Assembly: GCF_000835495.1 (NCBI RefSeq)
Contig: NW_015622541.1
Span: 682,001 to 746,000, forward strand
Source of the DNA: Cladophialophora immunda
Taxonomy: Eukaryota > Ascomycota > Eurotiomycetes > Chaetothyriales > Herpotrichiellaceae
Length of the DNA stretch: 64,000 nucleotides
Reading direction: 5' to 3'
Each line of letters begins with the position of its first letter. Position 1 is the stretch's first letter. This document shows positions 10,833 to 20,651 of the stretch, in pieces. The notes beneath the pieces were generated by a model that was not told where the DNA came from, made no database searches, and worked only from the letters and a program-made list of their open reading frames with translations. The translations under genes and the position numbers were made by a program.

Positions 10833-13177
10833 ATGCCGAGCCTTAACACTCAAATTCGCAAGAACAGGGCTTGTCGCCGTTGTCGCAAACGAAAGGTGAG
10901 GGCCAAAACATTTATTTTTCTTGCCCAAATATGATCTTGGTTCGTCAGTGGCGGCTGACAGTTCTCCCGTTTCTAGATAAAATGTGACGGTGAACATCCA
11001 AGCTGTTCCACCTGTCGTCTATTGGAGCTTTCTTGTCTGTACGAAGCTGACGGCCGCAAGACTTCCCGAGTCAGCAAAGAGAATTTTCAAACGATGGGCG
11101 AAAAGATTGCTAGTTTGGAGCAAACGATAGCGCGACTGACAAGCAAAAACCTCGAAGATGCAAATGCACATCCGCGCTCGCCGGAGAATAGTCAACATAC
11201 AGTTGGTTCACCTCAGGAGCGAAACAATACCCCAGCATTGGCCTACATGCTTGACCGACAGAGCAATTTCTTGAACCCGGAGGAGCCGCCTCACGAAGAG
11301 ACACGGGTAGAGGGGATCCCAGTCCATTCTCTGGTACAGAGCGAGACAGGCGTGTCGGTTCACGGTCCTGCATCTGCTTTTCATGTGCCAATGTCCGCAC
11401 GATCGAGACCGAGCTTTCCCAGTACAATCGGGGGAAGTCCTGCGTCAGCGACCGCAACTCAAACATCAAGCCTCGACCAGATACGGCAAGAGCTATTTGC
11501 ATTCTCTGCGTTGGAGTTTCAGAAGGAATATACCTACATGGCAGAAAGGAAGATGGACTTTGATGGGCTTGATTGGGAAGTCGCGCATCATTTACTCGAG
11601 CTACACTGGAATCATCACCATCTTGGCTTTATGGGCACTTACCGACCTGCTATTATGCATAGCCTGGCTACGCACGGCCCTCACTGCAACAAGCTCCTGC
11701 TAAACGCTCTCTTTTATTCGGCATCGCTACAAAGCAGTCGACCGAACATGAGTGACAACGCCTCCTGCGTGGAGTCATATGGATCGCGATTTTTCCGTCG
11801 CTTCCAATCACTGTTGGCCACCGAAATCCAGACCTCGACAACCACCAACATTGCTGCCCTGACGTCTATGGGCTCTGCTTGCGTGTCCAATGGAAAACAG
11901 ACAATTGGCTGGCTTTTCACCGGCATCGCATATCGCATGATTGTCGACTTGGGCCTTCACATTGACCCAAACAAGCTGCCAATATCCAGCCTGGTGCCTG
12001 GAAAGCCTCAGATTCATCCGACTTCCATCGATCTCGAGATCCAACGTCGGGTCATTTGGGGAGCTTATCTCCTAGATAGTTTTCAATCCCTTTATTTCGG
12101 TCGGGCTCCGGGCCTCAACATGATCAAAGGACTTGAACCATCTCTGGAGCTTTTGGACACTTACGAGGAGCTGGAACTCTGGAAACCATATGTTGACCCG
12201 TTAAGTGCGGAGCGAGTGCCCGACTTCTCGCCGCAACCATCGCGAGCTCAATCAACCAGGACTGCGCTAATTGAACTCGCCAGAATCGCGTCAGGGATCA
12301 TAGAGCGATTCTATACGCCCAAGGTCGGAGAGTTGTCTATCGAAGATGCAAGAGCCGAGGTACAGGTCGTCCAAGAGCAACTGAGTTCATGGGAGGAAAC
12401 ACTACCAACCACCCTGCGATACGAAGCGGGTGATGAACCAGTTCCACCACCGTTTCGATTCAACTTGCAGTAAGTGTTCTCTGTTAATTATGAAACGGCG
12501 AAAAATTAGCTGATGCCGAGCGCAGCACAACCTTCAGCCTCCTTCGTATCTTGCTACATCGCCCCTTCTTACGGGAGGGGCATCTGGAGGCGCTCAGTGT
12601 CGACGAGGTACTTTACCGCAGTAGATGTGTCTCTGCAGCATTGCGTATTTACAAACTGGCCAAGATATATCGCGAGGTGTTCACCCTGCGTCGCGCCACC
12701 TATCTCTTCTCTTATGCCGTCTTCTCCGCGGCCACCATCATCCCTCAGCATTCGGTGATTAACCTCAGCTCTTCAGAATGCTTGGAGATTGTTGTCTTCT
12801 TTTGGAACGCCCTCAAGGAACTCCAAAACGGGGCAAACTCTGGTCTGCGGAAACCCATAACCATCATAAAGGGCGTGTTCGAGCGGGCAGGAATTAACCT
12901 GAACACCCTGGCGACAATGCAGAAGCAGGGACCCCCTAACTTCGACAACGGAACCACAGAAGAATCGGGAGATACCATTCAAGGGGACCAGAATCTCCCA
13001 GATCTGGCCGAGAACTGCCTCGATGGGCTGGCTAACGAGCAATATCGAGATTTCTATAACGAAATCTGCGCAGAAAATATCGATTGGTCTGTATACGTCG
13101 ATGACACGGGTGCCAACGAAAATGATGAGTTACTATATGGCCTGTTTCGATCTGGACCTGAAGGCCAATTCGGATAG
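10833..13177 (+). CDS. Zn2Cys6 fungal transcription factor 1
   Basis: Three exons: 10833-10895, 10977-12469, 12526-13177; 735 aa. The N-terminus holds a complete Zn2Cys6 cluster with Cys14, 17, 24, 31, 34 and 41, split by intron 1 directly after the basic CRKRK run, a common position in fungi. A heptad-like stretch (MGEKIASLEQTIARL) follows and may be a dimerising coiled coil. The middle contains the fungal-specific regulatory domain, including GWLFTGIAYRMIVDLGLHIDP and RRVIWGAYLLDSFQSLYFGR. The C-terminus is acidic, as in activation domains. It would act in the nucleus on CGG-type sites. It lies head to head with the Baeyer-Villiger monooxygenase, suggesting local control. Confidence 0.9.
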
Positions 13178-13977
13178 ATACGGGAGACACAATACTCCCT
13201 TTTTCTACCTTGGCTCTGCACGATTGAGATTTGGTTGCTTATCCATCGAGGAAGGTTGACCTCTCCAGACACTTCTAAGCCGAGGCTACAAAGCTATCAA
13301 CCGAGGAATAATGGACTCAAAACGGAAACTATCTACTACTATCTTTGGATTCTGTCATGAGTTTGAGACCCTATCAGTCCAAATTTTGAATACTACCGGT
13401 AGATAGACCTCAAATGGCTTCTAGATTCATGCTGATCGTCGCCATACATCTTTCAGCTGGTTGGATGCTAGCGATTTGATGCCCGAACGGCAAATACCTA
13501 GGCGCTCTGAGCCCCTACACGCACCCAGATTCTATGCTACGGCACTGAGCTTGAATTGGTCTTGAGACCCAAGTTACACCCAGCAGAAAAGTGGACCGAT
13601 GTTGTTATCGAGTTGCACAGCACACTGGAAGAGGTTCGAATTCGGAGTAAGATTGTAGTCGACAGCAAGATCACTGACTATGAAATGGCACATGGGTAAG
13701 CGAAGGCCCTGTTTCCGCGCTGGTTTTCTCAAAGTGAAAATGATAACGTGGGTGTTTGCGATAGATTTGACCATGGTCAAGACTGCCACTCTTTCTCAGA
13801 TCCTAGGGGACAGATAGAAATGAAAAGGAAAGAGCATCATGGGCAACCGTGTCCTAGGTTAGTTTTAAGAACTGCTCTCTGAAATTGTACGAACAAAGAG
13901 CGTTGAAGCTCTTAGTCGGCCCAACACTAACCGGTTCGAGGTCCAATACAAGGACACCCTTTTCATATGCAACCATC
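13178..13977. other. Convergent 3' intergenic region, 800 bp
   Basis: Lies between the convergent Zn2Cys6 gene and GST gene. No supported gene, RNA or repeat. Confidence 0.4.
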
Positions 13978-14766
13978 TCATTTCACAAGAATGTTGAAGC
14001 CATCTTTTTCCGTTCGGTCGATCACATCTCTTGTCACGAACCAAGAGCTCGACTGGTATCGCGACCACCAAGCCTCCAAACCTTCAAAGCCGTCGAACAG
14101 ATCGATGCCGTAGAGCTCTTCCATGGACGTCTTGGCGGCTGCGGCTGTAATATCTGCAAGGGTGGGCCGGTTGGCACCAACGAGACTGACTCCCTTTGAA
14201 CATGTGTCGATCCAAGACTGGAGTGTCGTCAACAGGCGGCGGTATTGAATTTTGGCGTCCTCCCCCGCCTGAGGGCTCTGCTGTTCCACTGTCATTCCAC
14301 TCCACCGGAGACTGAACTCCGTGAGGTGTCGAACGTGGACATTACACCAGGTCAAGACTTCGTTGATGAGTTGGACAATGTCTCTGACTCTGGCTGCTTG
14401 GAAGGCGTCGTCACCCCGCAGACTGGGGTACCCGTCTGACGCTGGGAGTAGGTCTTCCAAGTACTCGAGGATACTGCTGGACTGGGCGATGAATTCACTA
14501 TGGTTGGGTGATTCGAGGTCTTGTATGCGCAAGACGGGAAGTGAGAAGCCCTTGGGTCGTTTCTCATAGCCTGGGATGGCATCCAGAGCCAGATCTTGAG
14601 ACTTTAGGTCCACAGTGCAGGGGATCAGGGTCAGCCCTAGACGGTTGAGATGGTCGGCTGTTAAGGATTTCGCTTTGATGTAGTAGGCAACGCGTCGTGG
14701 GAATATGCCACCAGGCCAGACCCAGAGAGTTCGGACTGGACGTGAAGCTGCTTGATCACGGGCCAT
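13978..14766 (-). CDS. Glutathione S-transferase-like protein
   Basis: Intronless, 262 aa from the ATG at 14766; a frame seven codons longer begins with TTG and is not preferred. The N-terminal thioredoxin-like half shows TLWVWPGGIFPRRVAYYIKAK, a GST-N pattern in which W-P-G-G-x-F-P-RR replaces the usual opening. A later segment, SLPVLRIQDLES...SSSILEYLEDL, matches the cis-Pro-V and E-S-x-x-I-x-E-Y-L glutathione-contact block. The C-terminal half, GANRPTLADITAAAA, fits the helical GST-C domain with its N-capping D. It probably conjugates or isomerises an electrophilic intermediate in the cytosol, using glutathione. It is the last member of the left enzyme block. Confidence 0.78.
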   Translation of the reverse strand: MARDQAASRPVRTLWVWPGGIFPRRVAYYIKAKSLTADHLNRLGLTLIPCTVDLKSQDLALDAIPGYEKRPKGFSLPVLRIQDLESPNHSEFIAQSSSILEYLEDLLPASDGYPSLRGDDAFQAARVRDIVQLINEVLTWCNVHVRHLTEFSLRWSGMTVEQQSPQAGEDAKIQYRRLLTTLQSWIDTCSKGVSLVGANRPTLADITAAAAKTSMEELYGIDLFDGFEGLEAWWSRYQSSSWFVTRDVIDRTEKDGFNILVK

Positions 14767-16178
14767 CTTGGCAATGGTAGCCTGCAATGTATATCTTGCG
14801 AGAGGGTGTGTGAACAGAGAGATGGATAGATATACAAGACATTCTCGACGGTTCAGAGTTCACTGGACTCTTTTTAAACCGTTTTGCTCTATGTGCCTTG
14901 CTGCAACTTGCATCGACGGAGAGATTTCAGAACTCGACATACCTCGGATACTTTTCCACGTTTGGCTATAAGCAGTTGTCAGCCCAAACTCTCCGTACAC
15001 GCTCTGCGGAGACATGTATTTGCTATATCTCCGAGAAACACAATCGGTGAGCTTTGGTGCCTGGAACAAGTTCTGTCGCTGCCGTTAGTCGACGGAATGC
15101 GCGACTGATTTTGGATCTTCTCGGGGAATGAAGTCATCGTGCGTGCATGGGGTTTTCATTGAACGATGCTTCCGAAGCGTCGTCCGTTGGCGCTGTAATG
15201 CTTCTGCACGTGAGGTGCACTTCCTAAGGGTGGTTCTGGAAAGTTTAAGATCCAGAACCTCTCATATCGGAAGCATGAAATTTCTCAGATTTGGAATGGC
15301 GTAAAAATCTGATCAAAATCCGCTCGGAGGTGACGCGCAACTCGCCCAGGCCACGGCGCTTTGAAGCCACCCACTTCCCTCCAAACTTTCTATTTGCTTC
15401 ACTCTACCCCTCGAATTTTAGGACAGGGAGGAGAACGATCCGTCTCCGTCGTCAGAGTAGCTCAGAGAGCTTGCTGCTGACTATTGAAAACGAAGGCCGT
15501 GATCCTCAACAGGAGAATATAGTTAGCGCCGGCCAAGTAGATTGGCCAGCCCGATATCGTTAGGTCAAGTGTTTGAGCTGCGAGGTTCAAGTCGAAGATC
15601 GAAGCCAAAAAACATGGCGCACATCTCGAGGTCAAAAGACTGGGTGGCTGATCAAAGCCCGGGCGGGGACTATGCGAATATGATTCAATATAGAAAGTGA
15701 CAGACACCAGCAGGGACGGGAAATGTTCAACCGTGAGTTGAAGAGCACGGAGGAGGTCGAAATTGGCGGAAACTGAGCCTTGCCAAGATCACGCGAGTCC
15801 ATGTGACCATCTCTTGCCGCTGGCAAGTCAGGTCGGCGGCTCAAGTTGAGGGGTCAGATAGAGGTCAGATAGCCGCTCAGCGCCACCACCTGCGGCCTCC
15901 TGGTTACAAGCAGCCGTTCGTATCATCAGGCAATCCAAAAAGGACTTCAACCAGTCCGACAGTTCATGGAGGGTGAACAAAACTAAATTGTCCGCACAAG
16001 GCGCTCCGCGACCAAACTAGGCGCCGTCAACACTGTCCCCTCTGACTGCAATGCTCAATGTAAGCATGCTATACTTGTCAAAACCTTCCGTTTCATATAA
16101 CAATCCAGCCTCATCGACTTTGTACGAAAATTCTGTCAACTTCCGTCACTTCTGAAACCCATACCACACAATTTCAGA
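14767..16178. other. Intergenic region, 1.4 kb
   Basis: Large gap without a supported gene. The left end holds the GST promoter. The right end, just before 16179, holds the promoter of the ankyrin-like gene. Small open frames have no family resemblance. Confidence 0.4.
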
Positions 16179-17204
16179 ATGGCTGAGCCTGAACCAGCGT
16201 CCTCTGACCAGTGGCAGGAAGCAACGATGAACGCCTGCAGTGCCGGTAAATTGGACGAGCTACAGACACTATTCAAAGAGCACGGCATCAGGCATGGTAG
16301 CCCGGTGATACGATACTACGAAAGAACACTAGAGAGTCCACCGACGACGAGCAACCTGTTCGCAGCAGCGATTTCTCATGGACACCAGCCGATTGTTCAA
16401 CACTTGTATTCAGTCTACCCGGGAGTCGAAATTGGCGATGGTGCAATTGCCGACGCACTTCTGGAGCCGCCTCTAGATCCTGAGATGCTCAGACTGGTCT
16501 GCTCGCACACACCAGAAATTGCCTTTTTTGAGTTCGAAGACGACATGACCAGCTTGTTGAGTAAAGCTTGCGAAGGGGGTGCCGACAACGCGCCTTTCAT
16601 ACACGTTCTCCTGGGCCACGGAGCCTTGGGAAAAATGGCTCACAACTACACATCCCGCATGGGCGGACCGCTGACGCGAGCTGTGGAATGCGGCCAACCC
16701 ATCGACGTTATCCGCAAGATGGTTCGCGATACCCCTCATCTTGATTTCCCTATCAATTCAGCGCTGTTCCACAGACGTGCCGATGTTCTCGACATACTAT
16801 TGAGCGAAAAGAGGGCTAGGGGACGGTCTTCCCCTATCCACCTATCGAGAGCGCGGTCGTGGCTTGAGGGAGAGAAGAACAAAGACATGATCGATGTGCT
16901 TGAACGCCATGTCAAGGGCTGCGAACGGCAACTGGCTGAATCTCCCCCAAGAGGTCTTCGAGCGACAAAGAAAGGCGACACAAAGCAGTGGTGGCCATTC
17001 GGCGGGATCGGGGCAGCGACAAAAAGCAAGACTAAGGAACAGAGCAGCCCAGCAGCAGCTGAAAGCAACGGCCCTTCAAAATCATGGTGGCCGTTATTGA
17101 AGAAAGGAAATACACTCGAGTCTGCCGATGCACAGCACCATGGGGGAATGAAGCGGGTTGACCGTTCAAGTTCTGATGAAGATACAGGAAAGGACGGTCT
17201 TTAG
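16179..17204 (+). CDS. Ankyrin-like repeat protein of unknown function
   Basis: Intronless, 341 aa, starting at an ATG in an A-rich context. The first 220 residues read as degenerate helical repeats: AACSAGKLDELQTLF-like helices, NLFAAAISHGHQPIVQHLY, FIHVLLGHGALG, GPLTRAVECGQPIDVIRKMV and SALFHRRADVLDILLSEK. These resemble ankyrin units with poor consensus. The C-terminal 90 residues are basic and low in complexity, with two tryptophan pairs (KQWWPFGG and KSWWPLLKKG) about 45 residues apart. The tail ends in a Ser/Asp-rich stretch. It probably acts as a protein-binding scaffold, with no catalytic motif seen. The paired KxWWP motifs may be a membrane or partner contact. Confidence 0.7.
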   Translation: MAEPEPASSDQWQEATMNACSAGKLDELQTLFKEHGIRHGSPVIRYYERTLESPPTTSNLFAAAISHGHQPIVQHLYSVYPGVEIGDGAIADALLEPPLDPEMLRLVCSHTPEIAFFEFEDDMTSLLSKACEGGADNAPFIHVLLGHGALGKMAHNYTSRMGGPLTRAVECGQPIDVIRKMVRDTPHLDFPINSALFHRRADVLDILLSEKRARGRSSPIHLSRARSWLEGEKNKDMIDVLERHVKGCERQLAESPPRGLRATKKGDTKQWWPFGGIGAATKSKTKEQSSPAAAESNGPSKSWWPLLKKGNTLESADAQHHGGMKRVDRSSSDEDTGKDGL

Positions 17205-18002
17205 TGCTGTGTGGATGTGATCAACGCCGTGATTAGATGCTGGCTTCGGAGGCGATGCTGCGATGGCGGTGACTGCATTTCCACTTTCGACCCAGGCGCC
17301 CTCTGCAAATATCTTTCCCGTCAAATCAGCGCTTGCACAACGATTGTGTAGATGTTGAGACGTTTGGGGAAACAAAGTAGACTCCGCTTTGGAGAATACT
17401 GTTCGAGGATGAGAGGCCACTCCGTCTGCGAAGCGAACTTCGATAGACTTTAGACACACCACCAGAAACAACTCCTTCTGTCTTTGCCGTAGACACCGTC
17501 TCTAATTCCTTCTTCCTGAGGATGCCTCCAACGATCTCTCGGATGTGTCGACTGTAGTCACGAAAGTGCCAGTTGGTAGTGGATACCTTCTCAGCACTAA
17601 ATCGAGCCTCTTGGCTTTCCAAAGAGATCTGACGACGCTCTAGCAGCCTAGCTGAGTTTAATTTAACCTTCAGTCCCTTTCAAGCTACAACGCTGGATAT
17701 ATCCGAGGAGAGCGTGGGCTCTCCTTGGGGATCGCGCAATAAAACTAAGAATGCTCCTCTTTCTGGCAAGTATTCTAGACCCTAATACTTAATGCATTTA
17801 AGGATCTCCACAGGGCGTCCACTAACGCCATGAGTCGAGTCTATGTATGACCTGACCTGAGTACGTATCCTATGCCATGGATTAGCTCGATTCTGCAACC
17901 CAGACTACAAGCGTGCGCTCTTCGGAAGCGACCAAGCGCTTTTATAATATTGAACACAAAACTGTCTGGAACCCATACAACTAGGTCCGGAGAGCACGAT
18001 CT

Positions 18003-18108
18003 AGCCACGTAACAGAAACTGTTTATATCCTCCGCAAACGTCTCGGCGGGGGGCTCGAGCCACGTAATAGAAACACGCCCTCTACAAACATCTCCGCGGG
18101 GCTTATGA
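18003..18108. repeat. Imperfect tandem duplication, two units of about 53 bp
   Basis: Both units start AGCCACGTAAYAGAAAC and continue into a CTCYRCAAACRTCTC core and a GCGGGG run. They differ at many positions, so the duplication is not recent. Function unknown. Confidence 0.5.
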
Positions 18109-18239
18109 GCCATTAGCCAAAGTCACACCACTTTTCAGTATGCATTACTATAACTCTCAATGTGGACGTCCTCTTGTGAGAAGGCCAGGACGCTATCGAA
18201 ATGCTGTTCAGCCTCAATATTTAACATGAATTACTTTCG

Positions 18240-18295
18240 GCCAAGGACTGTGCGGATTCGAACCGGCACATCCACTACCTTCAGACCAAGGCCTG
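18240..18295 (-). other. Possible tRNA 3'-half remnant (B-box only)
   Basis: On the minus strand there is a GGTTCGAATCC block, an exact match to the tRNA T-loop/B-box consensus, flanked by a partly paired stem. A candidate 3' acceptor strand (ACAGTCC) follows, but I find no matching 5' acceptor strand, D-arm or anticodon arm upstream. It may be a degraded tRNA or chance. Confidence 0.25.
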
Positions 18296-18358
18296 CCTTT
18301 GTGAGATGGAGTGCATTCCACAGCGCAAAATCTAGACAAATATCCAGGTCTTGCCCTG

Positions 18359-19612
18359 ATGGCCCCTTTAAAAAAAAGCCGAATTGTGCTGGCGACAGCG
18401 CTAGTTGGCACAGGCAGCCTCTTGTTGCTTAACCTTCCGCTCCGCCGAGCACATGCTGAAGCACCTCCAGGAGGGACCCTCGAAAAGCAACACGGCGGAG
18501 GTCACATCCACGGTCATGATAAACGGCTAGTGCCACACCCAGCTCCTGTGACTGTCAAGCACGTCGTCCATGATACAACAGGACATCTGGCGGACGTCTA
18601 TGCCCAGCTTGAGCACGAATCACTGGACATTGCCAAACTACCCATAGAGGAAGCCATCCTCACCAGCGCACCCGACGTTCCTCCAAGCATCACTCGCGAC
18701 CATCCTGTCGTCCTCAAGGTAAATCTTACCACAGCAATCAAGAAGACTCAACTGACGGGGGCCTACAAATACGAACAATGGACGTTTAATGATCAAGTTC
18801 CAGGTCCGTTCATACGGGCAAGAGTAGGAGACGTGGTCGAGTTGACGTTGAGCAACAAAGACGAGACGGGTATGCCGCACAACATTGACAGTCACGCATT
18901 TTTGGGCCCAGGAGGCGGCTCAGCTATCACGACAACCGAGTTAGGACAGTCCAAAACAGCCAGGTTCAAGTTACTGTGCCCAGGACTATTTGTCTATCAC
19001 TGCGCAGCCGGGCCAGTCCCCGTCCATATCGCGAACGGGATGTTCGGCCTGATGTACGTCCAGCCGGCAGCGGGCGACCTCCCACCCGTGGACAAGGAAT
19101 ACTACGTCATGCAAAGCGAATGGTACCATGAGCCGCCGGAAGTGACCGACGACGGGAGGCGGGCGTCCGAGGTCGAGTTTTCCTATCCCAACGCGTTGCG
19201 CGAAGAACCCGAGGCGGTTTTCTTCAACGGCAAGGAGTCTGCGCTGACACGCGACCGACCGTTGAAGGCCAATGTGAATGACACGGTGCGTATCTTTTTC
19301 GGCAACGCCGGCCCCAACTTGACGAGCGCCTTCCATGTCATTGGCGGCAACTTCCGAAGGGCCTACCGCGACGGCGATGTTTTGAGTCCTCCGGGGCAAT
19401 TCGTCTCGACGCTCAGCGTTCCCCCTGGGGGCGCCACCATCGTCGACATGCATATGCTGGTGCCGGGCACAATGACCTTGGTCGACCATGCTATCTTCAG
19501 GTTGGATAAAGGGGCTGTCGGGTATTTGAATGTGTCCGGAAAGCCAAGGCCTGATGTCTATCAGAGCGTGCAACCTCCTGCCCCATGTCCTGGTTGCAAG
19601 TTACACCCATAA
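18359..19612 (+). CDS. nirK: Copper-containing nitrite reductase (NirK/AniA type)
   Basis: Intronless, 417 aa from the ATG at 18359; no earlier in-frame ATG exists, though an upstream exon with a longer targeting sequence is possible. It reduces nitrite to nitric oxide, and in fungi acts in mitochondria. Two cupredoxin domains are intact. Type 1 copper ligands are His174, Cys215, His223 and Met228 (in MPHN, YHC and PVPVHIANGM). Type 2 ligands are His179, His214 and His377 (in NIDSHA, YHC and LVDHAIFR). The catalytic Asp177 and His326 and the pocket Ile328 (in FHVIGG) are present. The LVDHAIFR form resembles the AniA branch. The N-terminus has a hydrophobic stretch (about 9-27) and a double Arg, fitting a targeting/membrane segment. 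Odd extras are a His-rich stretch at 45-71 and a C-terminal CPGCKLH. Confidence 0.93.
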   Translation: MAPLKKSRIVLATALVGTGSLLLLNLPLRRAHAEAPPGGTLEKQHGGGHIHGHDKRLVPHPAPVTVKHVVHDTTGHLADVYAQLEHESLDIAKLPIEEAILTSAPDVPPSITRDHPVVLKVNLTTAIKKTQLTGAYKYEQWTFNDQVPGPFIRARVGDVVELTLSNKDETGMPHNIDSHAFLGPGGGSAITTTELGQSKTARFKLLCPGLFVYHCAAGPVPVHIANGMFGLMYVQPAAGDLPPVDKEYYVMQSEWYHEPPEVTDDGRRASEVEFSYPNALREEPEAVFFNGKESALTRDRPLKANVNDTVRIFFGNAGPNLTSAFHVIGGNFRRAYRDGDVLSPPGQFVSTLSVPPGGATIVDMHMLVPGTMTLVDHAIFRLDKGAVGYLNVSGKPRPDVYQSVQPPAPCPGCKLHP

Positions 19613-20651
19613 TGAGTGGACTGTGGTAGCATGAACTGTCTACATTCTGAATCTCTCCTCTGTTATGGACATCCTGTAACCCACTCGGTTGTGTCAAAGG
19701 GGGTTTGAGGGAACGTTTCATTTCAAGAGCGCTGGCCTGGTGCCACGCCCGATCGTTGGAGACACCCGTCCTCAGTCTCCCTATGCAATGCCTGAGCTAA
19801 AAGAACTCTCAGAATAGATCCCCTCCAATGGGGCGTCGAGGGCCTCGAGAGATTCTTGCTGTATCTGCATGAACAGTATCGGTCGACGGAGATAGTAGTT
19901 GGCGTCGGGCGGGCAAGGCAATCTTGTCCTGGGTCTTCTCAAGTTCGATGCCACTCTCGCAATCACAATCTTTTCCTTCTTAACTCATAATGGTGATTTC
20001 TTCTTAGAAGGCTGCCCTCGATACAGGCCGTAGATGTCGTGCCTATCTTTCCACAGGAGATTGATTCGGGGCTTGGTAAGCACGCCGGTGACAAAGCAAG
20101 TGTAGAAGTCTGCTGAGGGAATACAAGACTTAGCCTCCAAGATCTTGACGCAAGAGAAGATATCTTTCCACGCATCCATCCGAGTTTCGTTTCTGCTCAT
20201 GCTAGAGCTGCCGTATTCGGGCCGAGAATCGGAGCAAGTTGCATCGTCGCTGCGGTTGTTGGCAGAAAGCGACCCAGAGTCCTGACGGGCAAGCATCTCG
20301 AGATGGCCCGACGCCGCTTTAGACGAGTGGTATACGTAGTTCTAGAACTCTCTTCCTGGGCTCTCCGCGCCGTGTGGAGACCGGTTGACTCCCACTTCCG
20401 TAATGACACGTATAGCCATCAGCTCACTGGCCTCCGTACTGCTAGAGTTGCACCTTTGCAGTGCCCATATAGTACCATCTCTAGACCACAATACTCAAGG
20501 CATGCCCGCTTGAAGTGGTGCATTTCTATATCGCGCATTCGATGCACTGCATGTTCGAGGTCCATCAAAATGAACTTAGATTCATCTCAACAGAATGTCC
20601 GCCTTTTCAAGAATGATCTGTCAAGCTCTGTGGTTCAATGGGCGGGTACTT
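19613..20651. other. Convergent 3' intergenic region, 1.0 kb
   Basis: Lies between nirK and the convergent Zn2Cys6 gene 2. An open frame of 103 codons on the minus strand (19985-20296) has no recognisable family. I treat the stretch as non-coding. Confidence 0.35.

Larger units (their letters stand above)
17205..18358. other. Intergenic region upstream of nirK, 1.15 kb
   Basis: No protein gene is supported. Contains a short imperfect tandem duplication (18003-18108) and, on the minus strand, a tRNA 3'-half-like remnant (about 18240-18295). The right end is the promoter region of the nitrite reductase gene. Confidence 0.4.

Noticed and set aside
14884..15563. Small frames in the 1.4-kb gap before the ankyrin-like gene
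   Set aside because: Short, no conserved motif, mixed strands.
19985..20296. 103-codon minus-strand frame
   Set aside because: No family resemblance and no joinable exon; could be a real small gene but unsupported.
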